From Micromussa lordhowensis (taxonomy: Eukaryota; Cnidaria; Anthozoa; Scleractinia; Lobophylliidae), in assembly GCA_964020085.1 (NCBI GenBank), contig OZ026600.1, positions 26,202,738 to 26,266,737 on the forward strand: DNA of 64,000 nt, in the 5' to 3' direction. Below are positions 33,812 through 46,269 of this stretch, in pieces. The first letter of the stretch is position 1, and each line of letters opens with the position of its first letter. Position numbers and translations under genes: made by a program. The notes under the pieces were generated by a model. It did not search any database and had not been told where the DNA came from. It worked only from the letters and a program-made list of their open reading frames with translations.

Positions 33812-35770
33812 CTTCATGCCACAGAAACCGGGATAAGCTCTGGCCTGATGGGCCACTTGGCTAGTATACAGACTTTACCTTACCTTACAATTGGTATTAG
33901 TAAAGGAAAATGGCATTGTGTTTACATACATAGCAGCTGTCCTTAAATAATGAAAAAATTTGTGAGCATTTAAAAGGTACTCTAAAGTAAAGGCCAAGGG
34001 TTTTGTAATAAAAATATGTTACATACTAACAATGTTGACATGACAAATAAAAAAAATAAATTACAACATTTATAGACAAAGCCACATCAGCCTTAGCTGG
34101 TTTCCATGCAGATACTCAATCCTGGTCAAATTGGAATTTGGAGATGTTGGTTTTTGTGGAGGGAAGAAAACCAGAGTACCCAGAGAAAAACCCTTGGAGC
34201 AAGGCAAGAACCAACAACAAACTCAATCACAAGTACTGTCAGTAGTGGTTATAACTTGCATTAGTAGAATTCTACTAGACAGTATACTAATGCACATGCT
34301 ATAATCTGATTGGCTGAGCCACTGCACACTATCAGCCATTAGTGTGCAATGGCTTGTTGTGGTCGACAAAATTGTAACGTTTTCTTGTTTCACTGAAGTT
34401 TTGAAAGAACATTTAGAAATAAATGAATAAACAAACTTTTCAAGAAGACTTAAAAGGGAGAGGATTTACGGTTTCTTGTATTAAAAAAAGCCCAAAAGTT
34501 TTGATAGAAACCGATAAGCGTGCGTACACGCCTTCGGCCTCATCAACTACCGGTATCGATTTTTGATTTTAATTTTTACAGTCTTTCCCTGAAAACCGTG
34601 AACACCAGAGAAATTTCTGGAATGTTTATTGTTTCGCGACCAATCAGATGCAAGATGAAACCGCAAAAGGTAACCGCCAAACCGCAGCATGGATTTGTCA
34701 TGACTTGACACGAAACAACCAGCTGGCTTCACGGAATTTTCTAAAAGGAATAAAAAACATGTTCTCTGTATTTCTATCGAGTTATAGAAACACTCGTTTG
34801 GTAAAACTTGAAAAAGCTGTGGAAACACTTGCCTGTCAGCTGGTGTTCCCACAGCATTTCTCATTCCCCTAAACTTCCACTGATGTCTCTATTAACCAAT
34901 TAGATTATGAGCTCAAGATTTCTATTGTGTGATAGTTGACGAGGGCACAGCCCTTAGTCGGCTATCACACAAGGAAATCAAGAGCGAATAATCTAATTGT
35001 TTTAGAAAAATCTACTAGTCATTCAAAACTTTATCTAAATTCTCTTCACAGACACTTTGAAAACGCCAAGAAGCGGCCGTCATTTCATTAAAAAGGGCAC
35101 ACTGCTACAGTTTGCTACTCACTATCTATCACAGAATAGATAGTGAGTAGCATAACCAATAAGAGAACAGCATTCATGCTAGAACACTAGTAGATTTATA
35201 GTAAAACTTGATAGAAACACAGTACATGTTTTCTATTTCTTAATTACTGCAAGCTATTTCATTAAGAATAGTGATAGAGGTCCAACACAGGCTTCTTCAT
35301 TCCTGCATAGCACTGATATTTTTTACTCAATCCTACCACCCCAACCCACTCAGAATGTTTATCCAGATCGTACCTGGTTAGAGCTGTAGTTCTCTGCATA
35401 ACATCCATAACGTGTAATTTTCTGTTTTTTTCATTCTGCATCCCACACCCCCAAATTATTTTTAATGAGTATCCCGCCATTGAAATTTCCCTCATCCATT
35501 TTTCCTCTCATCCTGCATCCAACCAAACCAATGTTGGAGCCTCATGATTAAGACTTAAGACTTAAATTCCTGTGCACTCAGTATCTTTCTGTGGCAATCA
35601 TGAGATAAGAAAATGTCCATGACCTTCACAAATGCCCATCAAACATATATTTAGCAATTATTGAATGAGGCGGAGTAGGATATGAAGAGTTCTGCAGAAC
35701 AAGGAGGGTGTTATCCACAGGGGTCGAACGCTGAGGTGGATAATACCCTCCGAGATCTGCAGAACTCTTC

Positions 35771-35807
<37 letters not shown>

Positions 35808-38638
35808 ATTCATTCAAAATATTTCCCCATTCTTAAAGGAGTTTCACCATTTCGCTCTTTGTTTTTTTCGCTCACTAAAAATAACATAATATCGTCCCCA
35901 GGCTTTCTCAGTCAACGGTTCAATAATCTGCAGCAGGCTGCACTTTTGATGTCATTTTGAAGTCATTGGTTCAATAATCTGAAGCAGGCTGCACTTTTGA
36001 CATCATTGATTCAATATGGGGAAGATTCTTTCCAAATTTGGTGAACAGCAGCCGGTTATGGTAAATTATGAGTATGGTTTTAATCAATCAAAAAACGGGG
36101 AAAGATTTTGAATGAATAATAATTAACATTTTTTCGGGGGGGGGGGGGTGAGTGATACAAACAGAAAAAAAAGGTTGCTCAATTCAACCTCGTTCCCAGG
36201 GTCTCTCATCTTACCGCCTGGGGCGAGCGAGGAGAGACCCTGGTTGGGTCTGGTCACGTGTCTCCCAGAATCTGGGAGGTTACAATTAAATTGTTGAAGG
36301 GAGGGGTGCTCTAGTAGGAATTTTGTCTATACTTAGCCTACGGGAGTGCGGAATATGTTGTCACCAAAATAAACCAGGAACGGCGGTGATTTTTGCCAAC
36401 TCCGATCAAAACTTATCCATCATCTGATAGTGGAAATCCAAGTTGCTGTAGGTTGTGTGGTCTGGTTCAGTTAGGAACGTTAGATATTGTAAAAATATCC
36501 TCAAGAAGGCAAAAGAATAATTGCACGCCGCCGTCAAAGCTGTGTATGGAAGGTCTTGGAGTCATCTTTACCGCGGATTGAATCAAAACTACGTCTACAG
36601 TTGCGAGCGGTGATAGAATAATTTTAGAATATTCAGGGCCTTTATCACCGAAAGCCGAAGTCACTTCGAAAGGAGCGAGTCGGTGAAAAGATTTACTGAA
36701 GGATGAAGTGTCGCCGCTGCGCCGTCGATCGGCGCGCTGAACTTTGCAGAGCACGAAGAGGATGGCTGATTCTTCGAGATCTGCTTTTCGCCATCGTTGC
36801 TGATAAAATGGATTTATATTTGGCCGAAAGGAGGCTAGAAAAAGAAAAATGCAGTTGTTTTTGTGTCCTATATTATAAATCAACGTACGTGATGGGCCTA
36901 CAACATAACAAGACTCCAATGGTTCTAGACAACTGTCTGCAACTGTACATTTGCCGTTCTATTTTAATTTTCGATCTCTCGGCCTTTCCTTGCTTCACGC
37001 GTGTTTCTGAGGGGTACTTTATGCCATGTTATTAGGAAAAATGGAAATTACAAGTAGAGTGGAGCCTTTTGACCGCGTTATAAAATTTTTGAGGTCATAG
37101 GTCTACATGGTTTCGGCTGTTAACTGCACGTCGCTTCACAGAGTTTGACACCTCTGTAATTTACCATGTGCTTATACTTTGTTTTTGCTCGTTTCTATTG
37201 TAAGATATGATTTAAGGTTCTAAGCATTGGCTCTCCAGGGAGAAAGATTAATATATTCCATGCGAAAAAATTGCTTATTTGCATTCTATGTTGTGACGCC
37301 GGACCCGGCTATTCAGACAAGAACTGTTTGCAAGTACAGTGTGTTGCGTCTTTAATCACAATATCATATTTATCTTTGCCCAGCTTTTCCAGTCAGACTA
37401 CCGTAGCTTTACTTTGAGAAAGCTGTGCGTTCTAATGTTTTTTTTTTTCGATCAATCTGATCGCGCGCATTCAAAGGAGAAACAACAGTCAATAATTATC
37501 ACTTCGGAATAAAATTGCGCTGCTCGACGTGCACAGTTGAAGTATGACCGACTTTCCATAAATCCAAAGGGTACGACGGCAACAACATCAAGACCACGGT
37601 AAATTGTCTCGAGACAGACCTGCCTAACCTTGAGATAAACGCCGGAATAGATACTTTTCGAAGTTTTGGCCCGAAGGCTACTGTCAAACATCGCGGGCTG
37701 TATGGTGGTCGCAGCGTGACAAAGCTCAATCCGACAAACTGCCTGATTACAGAGGACCCCTCCCTGATGTTCTCAATTGTGAAAGTAGCACGTGACCAGA
37801 CCCAACCAGGGTCTCTCCTCGCTCGCCCCAGGCGGTAAGATGAGAGACCCTGGGAACGAGGTTGTGCTCAATTCTGTACAGAGGGGGGGGGGGGGCAACA
37901 TAGTTTAGGCAGCCTGTAAAGAAATCTCACGGGAAAAATATCCGGCTTCAGAACAAATGACAATACTGTACTTACTGCATCTACAGTTTCCCAGTTCCCG
38001 CTGAGCAAGTTCGAGCTTGGCATTGCATGTCCAGCACCGTTTTCTTTTCTTTTGGACTGGAACATCCTTAGAAGCATCTGGTTCGTTCTCTGTCGTGTTA
38101 TTTGATGATTCTTGTTCTTCACTTGTTTCTTGGGGTCCTATCCCCTCAGCCGCTGTTACGGTTTCTGTTTTCATACACTTTGAATTGTTCCGATCCTTTC
38201 CAAGGTCTTGCTTAGATTGTTTTAGATTGGAACCCTGAACTTTAGATTTATTTTCTGAAACTGCTGCGTTCCTGTCCTCCAGTTTCCCCTTTCTTTGTAA
38301 TTCTGAATATAAAAAAGCGGGAAAATGCTGGAAAATGTCGGACGTTTTATGTAAGTTATTACCACCTTACCCTATCTAAATTGTGTCAGATAAGATATTT
38401 ACGAAAAGCACAAATTAAAATGTATTGCTTACCATCCTTGTAACATTTTGAACACAAATTTAAGGTCTGCGGAGATCTAGGCACAACAATAAACGATCCA
38501 CTCTTTAGTTCAAACAAGAATATAAGAGTATACAATAAGCAAGCTTAGCAAGATTTGATAAAGTGACGAACGCCACAAATAATCTCACCCCCAAAATCCG
38601 CATGGACATTTTGGTGGCGTGCTTCCAGTGTTGTCCAT
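33477..38638 (-). CDS. ZFAND3: ZFAND3: A20/AN1 zinc-finger protein, four exons, 189 aa
   Basis: The exons are 38638-38589 (start MDNTGSTPP; donor GG|GTGAGA), 38476-38433 (donor G|GTAAGC), 38302-37976 (donor A|GTAAGT) and 33625-33477 (stop). All junction phases agree and give 189 residues. An A20-type finger (CPCGFWG...NLCSKC) spans exons 1 and 2. An acidic, Ser/Thr/Glu-rich linker follows. A C-terminal AN1 finger spans exons 3 and 4: CWTC, C.C, C, H, H and C, all eight zinc ligands present, ending [19 protein letters not shown]...NLCSKC and LHRLPEQH match vertebrate ZFAND3 closely. The family is linked to ubiquitin and stress pathways and, for ZFAND3, nuclear transcription roles (known from vertebrates). 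The last exon sits in a 2.66-kb tandem duplication; AATAAA follows at 33382-33377. Intron 3 holds a 1.68-kb transposon. Confidence 0.92.
33770..33890 (+). repeat. SINE 3' tail
   Basis: GGACTGGCATCCCATCCAGG, GGAGTAGAAATATTCCTAGTC, CGCTTCATGCCACAGAAACC and CAGACTTTACCTTACC match the 3' portion of the SINE at 62895-63145. The first part is also present at 31107-31156. Confidence 0.6.
34897..34999. mobile_element. 103-bp fold-back MITE
   Basis: CAATTAGATTAT at the left and ATAATCTAATTG at the right. The inner arms are TTGTGTGATAG and CTATCACACAA. Confidence 0.7.
35653..35802. mobile_element. 150-bp fold-back MITE
   Basis: The left arm AGCAATTATTGAAT leads to TAGGATATGAAGAGTTCTGC. The right arm GCAGAACTCTTCATATCCTA leads to TTCAATAATTGCT. 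The central arms GGTGTTATCCAC and GTGGATAATACC also pair. Confidence 0.8.
36185..37864. mobile_element. 1.68-kb TIR transposon with 9-bp target duplication (Mutator-like by structure)
   Basis: Inverted repeats of about 75 bp start CAACCTCGTTCCCAGGGTC at the left; the right end is the complement, finishing GGGAACGAGGTTG. TGCTCAATT flanks it exactly on both sides (36176-36184 and 37865-37873). A 9-bp duplication plus long inverted repeats suggests the Mutator superfamily. The longest inner frame (36467-36919, minus) has no transposase motif, so the copy looks non-autonomous. It lies in ZFAND3 intron 3. Confidence 0.85.
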
Positions 38639-38899
38639 AACCAAACACCAGAATTAACAAACAAATCAGAAGTTAATTTGCAGGGAATCGAGTCCCTAAT
38701 AATCTTGCAAAATCTCTCATTTCCTTCGGGTTAAAATGTCCTAAATTTAGCTCCGGTAAGCACCGATTGCTTGTGACAATTCCCTGTTACCCAAATATGG
38801 TACTAGTTTCACTCTTTCGCATACTCGAAGAGTGCGCAGTCACTGTGCAGCCTGGAAACTAAACTAACAATAGCTTGATGATGTACATGCGATATGAAC

Positions 38900-40330
38900 T
38901 TTGGTTGTAGATGAAAGTGAAGAATGATCATCGCAGTATATTTTCCAATTTAAGCAATTGGAAAGAAGAAGCTTGAAAAAAAATCAGGACTTCAACGGGT
39001 CGAACCCGTGACCACCGCGATACAGAAAGATGGAGCGACGCTTCTTATTACTGTATCGTGAAAAACAACAGAATAAATTAGTTGAATGAAAAGCGTTCGT
39101 TGATACCGTGAGGAATAAGACTGCCGATTTGAAAAATAAATTTTTGTTCTAGAGTTTCGCGGCTTTCCGTGCTTTCTTGATGTAGGGAAAGGCCGAAGAC
39201 TGTTTGTTGCTTAGAATGATTGGGGAGATTAAAGTGTCTCGCGACCGGTTTAGATGCGTTTTTGTCGTCTTTCTCTACGTCACGAAGGTGTTCTCGGAAT
39301 GGGTCGCCTAGTCGTCTCCCTGTTTCGCCGATGTATAACTTTTTGCAAAGAGTGCAAGTTATGCAGTAGATGACATTGGCTGAGGTACAGGTGAAATGAT
39401 AAGTGTTCTTCATGGATCGCTTGGGTCCCGATATTTTCTCAACGTTGCGAATGAAAGGACAGGTTTTGCATCGTGCGCGTGCGCATTTAAAAGTTCCAGG
39501 TTGATCACTTGTTTGGAATACACTTCTGACTAAAAAGTTACCTATGCTTTTGTCGCGTTTGAATGAAATTAATGGAGGTTGCGAAAAGATTCTACCAGTA
39601 TTGGGATCATTTTGAAGTAATTTAAAGTTCATTTTGAAGTAATTTAAAGTTTGTGAGAATGATGGATTTTACTGCGTGATTGCGAGGGTGAATGGAATTC
39701 TATCATTATTTTCCTTCTGTGAAATTTGTAGGGCTGACTGTCGATCAATTTGTTGGGCACGATGATGGCCCGCTTGAAAAACAGAAGCAGGATAGCCACG
39801 TTAGTTGAAGAAATCGCACATTTCCTCTGATTTTAAGGGAAAATCAGAGTCATCACTACAAATAAAGACGACGAAGGCTAAGAAACTGAGAATAAGGAAT
39901 GGAATTCTTGACATGTGATGGATGTGAAGATGAATACAACAAACAACTACGACAATCACTGGGTTTGCAGTGCACATTGGTGCATAAACCGTTGCCTTCG
40001 ATAGAAACTTTGATATCCAGAAATGATAAAGAAGTATCGGAAATTTCCCAGGTATATTTAAGAGCCGGATAAAACGAATTGACAGCAGTTATAAATTGAT
40101 TGAGTTCCTCTCTGGTAGAAGACGTAGCGACGGTAGAGTTCAGGTTTGGGGCCGTTGTATTGAATAAAAAATTGGTGTTCAATGTAGCCTACGGAAAGGT
40201 TGGCGTAGCTAGGTCCCATTTTGGTACCAATGGCCACGCCATTGATTTGTTTATAATAATTGTCCGCGAATGAAAAACAGTTGAGTGTTAAGACTAGTTC
40301 TACCAGGCGGAGTAGTGAACAGGGCGTAAA
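38900..40330 (-). pseudogene. Penelope-like retroelement, 5'-truncated and mutated
   Basis: Minus-strand coding matter starts near 40260 with YYKQINGVA.GTKMGPSYAN (RT core), then GYIEHQFF. It breaks at ELYRRY, where the catalytic YxDD box should follow, and continues in another frame (40182-39856) as SFLDIKVSIEG. A separate frame, 39632-39078, carries the element's GIY-YIG endonuclease: C.C..C zinc-binding residues, YCITCTLCKKLYIGETGRR, then R..H and a downstream Glu. The 3' region (39035-38990) contains CACGGGTTCGACCCGTTG, a T-arm/B-box-like piece. It is inactive because the RT box is lost and the frame is broken. It ends within about 250 bp of the ZFAND3 start codon. Confidence 0.85.
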
Positions 40331-40530
40331 CTAACAACTGCCCACGAAACCTTCAGAGCGGAAAAACGTAGTAAGCATGCGCGAGGTTTGGCTGTGAGCC
40401 AGGCTCTAAGTTCGAAAAATGGCGGGAATTTCGTCGATCGTGTATACAAAAAAAGTTATGATTAAATGCTTTCCCAATTTTCCCAGTAAGCAGCGACATT
40501 TAAGTATTTTAACGTCACTAATGGAAAGCT

Positions 40531-40682
40531 GGCCCCAGTTGTTCGAAAGGTGGATAACGCTATCCACTGGATAAATAGATCACTATCCAGTGGATAGCGT
40601 GGTTTGTTTTGTCAGCACTTATCCACCGGGATAGCGATTTATCCGGTGGATGGCGTTATCCACCTTTCGAAAAATTGGGGCC
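40531..40682. mobile_element. 152-bp palindromic MITE with a paralogous empty site
   Basis: GGCCCCAGTTGTTCGAAAGG at the left and CCTTTCGAAAAATTGGGGCC at the right, with internal GTGGATA.CG.TATCCAC stems. The sister module at 45285-45305 reads GGAAAGCTGGTGTGTTG uninterrupted, while here GGAAAGCTGG is followed by the element and then CCTGGTGTATTG. That defines the insertion and a short (about 3-bp TGG) duplication. Confidence 0.88.
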
Positions 40683-40766
40683 TGGTGTATTGTCTTCGTG
40701 GGGAATCAACTTTTTCGGACAAAAGTTAACCTAAAGAAGGTTTCCAAGCCATTGATTTCCTGGCGG

Positions 40767-40774
40767 TATAAAAG
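40767..40774 (+). promoter_or_regulatory. Conserved TATA-like core in array module A
   Basis: GGCGGTATAAAAGGAATTTC followed by GGTGCGAAGACACATTTTTCC. The sister module has the same core at 45367-45374. Both could initiate transcription about 30 bp downstream, but no product is identified. Confidence 0.35.
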
Positions 40775-42036
40775 GAATTTCGGTGCGAAGACACATTTTT
40801 CCACCATTGCAGCTTGCATTACTACCTGAGCCAGCAAGTACGGCTAGGGATGCGCAGAAATCTGTACAGTACGTTTTTACGCTCTGAATTAATCAGAGAA
40901 CTGTGTTAGGTTAGGGCAATACAAAATGAGGGGACACTTCATAATCTCTTCGTTAAAGTTAGCTTTTGATTTAGAGTTAAGAAATATTACAAGGGTCAGC
41001 CTTTATAGTGCCTCCCAAGAAGAAAATGTAAATCCGGCGAAAGACGAACGTGCATATGTATGAGCATTCATTCAAGCATTAAGAAATAAGAAGTCACTAG
41101 AAAAACAACAAACAACAAAGGTAAAGATTTCAATTTTAGTGCACAAACTGATAACTGCATATACATAATATTGTCAGCTCATAAATTAGGCGCGCATCTC
41201 GACACGGCCAACTACTTGTAATTCTTTGTTCCATCGACATTTGCTGGATCAAGTCTGCTGGTAAAACAAAACTGAAAAAGTAACCCTTAGAATTCTCCGA
41301 ACAGCGCTAAAGTTGAAAATTATATCTAAGAAAACCAAACTTTAATACACATAAAGGTTGTATTCAGATGGGGGTACACGGTTAGACTGTCAGATGCGAA
41401 TTTAGTCGGGAAAAAGCCAAAAAACTGAGCCGTAAGACAAATCCGATGTATCCTCCTTAATCAGTTAGTTATAATAGATTTCCAAATGCAAAGTCAATTT
41501 GCGATCGTGTATTACTAAAATGTGAACATTCCATTACCAGGGTGCCGTCAATAATTGACACAGTTCAGTGGATAAAAGTTTTTCAAGTGATGTTATTGCA
41601 TTAACGGTTACGTAACAGTTGCGGCAATTAAAAAAAAGCCTCCATCTTTCTTCCTGTGTTTTTGCTTTCTTAGCTTCATCGTTCCAGAAACTTCTCAACA
41701 TCGTCGTCACTATAGCCCTGAGTGATACATGACGTTTGGAAAAACGTTCGTCAGAAGGCCAACTCGATCAGGAATGAGAACAGCCAACACGTTGCACTTC
41801 TGTGGCATTCACGACTCGAACCGATCGAGTGGCGCGAAATACAGAGAGTGACGTACCGGCAGATGATTGGTGGAATAAAATACACGTAAAAATACCGTAT
41901 TGAGCACATGTTGAAATACCTGCTTTTCTCTGTGGTCAAAATTCTTATAAACAACCGCAGCTTATATATAATAATTATGCATAATTATTATATGGCTAGC
42001 TCCGTGAGTGGGCAAGATGAATCAAATCCTGCGCTG

Positions 42037-42045
<9 letters not shown>

Positions 42046-42067
<22 letters not shown>

Positions 42068-42083
42068 TATCTTGCCCGCTCGG
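42046..42083. repeat. Perfect 16-bp-arm hairpin
   Basis: CCCGAGCGGGCAAGAT and ATCTTGCCCGCTCGGG are separated by six bases. Confidence 0.85.
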
Positions 42084-42121
42084 GACTACCAGCTTCCCCG
42101 AAAGCCACATAATAAATCCTT

Positions 42122-42224
42122 TATTGACCAAGCTTGTTCGATCAAGATGGCTTGATATTGGCCTCGTTCTTTTTTGCGTGTTTATGGACCGAGACGGAGT
42201 CTCGGTCCATAAACACGCAAAAAA

Positions 42225-42257
<33 letters not shown>

Positions 42258-42272
42258 ACACTTGTTCAATAA
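42122..42272. mobile_element. Palindromic fold-back element
   Basis: Arms of about 70 bp: ATCAAGATGGCTTGATATTG and TTTTTTGCGTGTTTATGGAC at the left, complements at the right, meeting at GGACCGAGACGGAGTCTCGG. Confidence 0.8.
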
Positions 42273-43097
42273 CCCATATGTGTCTATTGGTTGGGTTTTC
42301 AGTCAGCAGTAAACAACAATTGTGCTTAATGTGTAGGGTCAAGGCCAAAAAGCGGATAAAAACATGCAAGAAAGAACTTTGTCAGGTTCCTCATGGGCTT
42401 CCCATCAGGTTACACAATTGAGCATACCACTCTATTTTCAACTCCGTCCGCATAAGAGCCATTGAGATCTTTAGCAGTACTCATGTGACTGTTCGAGAGT
42501 AACATAACAGAATTGAGCTTAGTGACACTTTAAGAAGGAAGCCATTTCGCGTTCGTTTCTGACGTGCTAACGGCATATAGGTATCCAATCACAGGTAACC
42601 AGTTACAAAAAGCTGTTGTAGGATACCTGTATTTAGACAGCCACGAAAAGACGCGCTGAAAACCAATCAAGATGGGAATTTTGTTATAGAAACGATTACT
42701 ACCGCCGTCATATATATAAATATTATCAGCTCATTATAAATTACGCGCGCATTAGCTCCACACCACAGTGTTGAGACGCGACCTGCTATATTAGTATTTC
42801 TTTATTCCATTGCCAATTGCTGTATCAATCCTTCTGGTAAATGGCAAAAAAACTGATAACGTAATCCTTTCAATTTTCTTAGCTGTGCCAAAGTTGAAAA
42901 TTATATTCTAAAAATAGAAAAATTAAACACATGGAAGTACTGTGCTGAAATGGACGGGAAAAGGCTACAGCAAGAGACACCTCATTTTCTCTTGGCTACA
43001 GCAGTTTGGAGTCAGTTCATAATTTGGCACTGGGGAAAAAGCAAATAGGTCAGCTGAATTTTCAAAATCAGAACAATTTATTTAAGGTCTTTTTTAC

Positions 43098-43426
43098 AGT
43101 CGAACCAAGTGAAGCGTACCCCTCAAGATTGCATTAATGAATTGATTATTTGAATATCGAACCGGCTAGTTGTTTCAAGAATGTTTCATGAATTGATTAT
43201 TGGAATATCGAATACTAGTCGTTCCAAGAGTACGGCTAATGGGTTTAATGTTCAAAAAAATCAATTTAACATTGATTTTTGAAACTGGGGACTAGTGAGT
43301 TCAATTTTCAAATAGTCAATTCATTATTGCATTCTTGAAACGACTGGCGGGTTCAATATTCAAATAATCAATTCATTAATGTAATCTTGAGGAGTACGCT
43401 TCACTTGGTTTGACTATAAGGCATGT
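43098..43426. mobile_element. 329-bp inverted-repeat element
   Basis: AGTCGAACCAAGTGAAGCGT at the left faces ACGCTTCACTTGGTTTGACT at the right. The arms continue through TTAATGAATTGATTATTTGA and its complement. The centre repeats AATATCGAA and GAATTGATTATT. Confidence 0.75.
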
Positions 43427-46269
43427 TTTGATGTATCCTTCATCAGTTAGTTAGAACAACGAATCTCACAATCGTTCTAAATCAAAAATCAATTGGTATT
43501 TTACTGATGTGAGGGTACAGTCATTTATATTAGTTCAATGGATGAGCAATCAAAGAAAACTAGTGATGTTTCGATTTGCGCTGATCGACGTCAAAACAAC
43601 TTTTGAAAACCCATCTAAAGTTTACCGCGGTATCTCCGTTTCATTTTGAGCGCGCCCCCCATTGAAGTGAACGCATTTACACACCGAAACAGCTGTACCA
43701 GCTGCGTCATTTGAAAAGTTTAGCCTATTGAATGGAAAGAAAGACTTTCTCCTCAGCTTGTTGTATTGCCACAGCCTCTAACAACACATCTTCCTTACAT
43801 TCAGCAACAATTTTGACTCATACATATGCAAAGATATATCTATGCATTCACACGCCGAAACAGCTGTACCAGCTGCGTTTCCACGGTCCACATCTTGAAT
43901 AGTTTAGGCGCATTCCACACGCCGCTTCATTCATGAGCCGAACCTAATTAAGAACGGTAGACGGGGGAGCTCGTTTGAGATACGATTACTGCATATACAT
44001 AAATATTATCAGCTCATTATAAATTACGCGCGCATTAGCCCCACACCACAGTGTTGAGACGCGACTTGCTATACTAGTATTCCTTTATTCCATCGCCAAT
44101 TGCTGGATCAATTCTGCTAGCAAAAGGCAGATTGCTCATGTGACTTTTCGAGAATGACGACAGAATTGAGCTTAACTATTGGCACTTCAAGATGGAAGAC
44201 ATTTTCGCGTTCGTTTATGACGTGCGATCGACATATAGGGATCCAATCACAGGTAACCAGTTGCAAAACGTTGTAATATGATACCTGTAATTGGACAGCC
44301 ACGAAAAGGCGCGCTGAAAACCAATCAAGATGAGAATTTTGTTATAGATACGATTACTATCAGCTCATTATAAATTACGCGGGCATAAGCTCCACACCAC
44401 AGTGTTGGGACACGGCTTGCTATACTCAGTAGTATTTCTTTATTCCATCGCCAATTGCTGGGTCAATCCTGCTGGTAGGTGGCAAAAAAACTGATAACGT
44501 AATCCTTCCTATTCTATTAGCTGTGCCACAGTTAAAAATTATATTCTTAAAAAAAACACATAAAAGTACAGTGCTGAAATGGGCATGAAAAGGCTATAGC
44601 GGTTTGAATTCGTTCATAATTTTGTAGCTTAAACTGAGCAAATAAGTAAGGTGAATGTTCAAAGTCAGGATAATTGATTTTTGATGTATCCCCCATCAGT
44701 TAGTGATGAATTTCGCAATTGTTCAACAAGCATTTTACTGCTGTGAACACAACATTACGTGGGTGCAGTCATTTGCTCAATGGATGATCAATCGAAGAAA
44801 ACTAGTGATGTTTCGATTTGCACTGTTCGGCGTCAAAGCCACTTTTGAAAACCCATTCCATGTTTACCGCGGTATCTCCGTTTTATTTCGCGTCCCCCAC
44901 TGACTGATTGAGTATAGCGTAACAGCATTGTTTCAGAATTCAAGTTTCATATAGCTTATCGTGCTTCGCGCGCGCGCTCGTATATCGTGCTAACCCGCTT
45001 ATCCGCATCTTCTGCAGGCTAAAGTCCTAGACTAAACACGCAAAACAAATATGTTCATTAACTCCAGATTTCTAGTAAAGAAGCAATATTCCTTTGGTCA
45101 CAAGTACATGTTTATACATTAAAATCCGCATGTAACTGAATACATAGCCAAGGACTGCGCCAGGCTCCAAGTTTGAAAAATGGCGGGAATTTCGTCGCTC
45201 GTGTAAACAGAGATAGTTACGAATTTTAAATGCTTTCCCAATTTTCCCAGTAAGCAGCAACATTTAAGGATCTTAACGTCACTAATGGAAAGCTGGTGTG
45301 TTGTTTTCGTGGGGAATCAATTTTGTTCGGAGAAGAAGGTTCCTGAATCCTTGATTTTCCCGGCGGTATAAAAGAAATTTCGGGGCGAAGACACATTTTT
45401 CCCCAGACACTCCTTATCCAAATAAGCACATTGCTGTAGTAGTAGTGAATACTAAATATATAAGCAAGAGAATACTGAAATGATATAAGCAAGAAAACCT
45501 CTCAGTTTTTCCAAACGTCATTAGTTCCACACCACAGTAATGGGACACGGCCTGCTTTACTAGCATTTCTATTCCATCGCCAATTGCTGGATCAGTTCTG
45601 CTGGTAAGTGGCAAACAAAACTGATAACGTAATCCTTTCAATCCTCTTAACTTTGACACAGTTGAAAACATATATCCTTAAAAAAAATTAAAAAACCAAT
45701 TGGTATGTTACTGATGTGAAAATAGCATTACGAAGGTACAATCATTAGTTCTGTGGATGATCAGTCGAAGAAAGCTAGTGATGTTTCGATTTGCACTGTT
45801 CGACGTCAAAGCAGCTTTTGAAAACTCATCTAAAGTTTAACGTGGTATCCCGGCGTTTCATTTTGCGCGCCCAACTGAGTGATTCAGAAGCCCGTAACAG
45901 CCTTGTTTCTAGATAATTTGGTTTTATCAACTGAGTTGATAATGTGAAGTGGCCACCGTACAGAGAGAAGAGAAAGCTGACGTTTCGAGCGTTCGTCCTT
46001 CACCAGATAGCAGGTCGTGCTTCGCGCGCGCGCTCGTGTATCGCGCTGGCTAGCCTGCTTATGCGCCTCTTCTGCAGGCTAAGTTCTAGACTAAACACGC
46101 AAAACAGCTATCTTCATTAACTCCAGATTGCTAGTAAAGACGCAATATGCGTTTGGTTACAAGTACATCATGTTGTACATTAAAATCCACATATAAATAC
46201 ATAGTTCAGTTACTGAGAAGCCTCGACAATCTTAATTGCCTTCTTGTAGGACGCAGGTGCTTATACTAT

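Noticed and set aside
36467..36919. 150-residue minus-strand frame in the 1.68-kb transposon
   Set aside because: No transposase motif or splice support; it crosses into the palindrome-rich interior of a non-autonomous element.
38990..39035. tRNA gene
   Set aside because: Only a T-arm-like half is present; no acceptor pairing, D-arm or anticodon arm can be formed.
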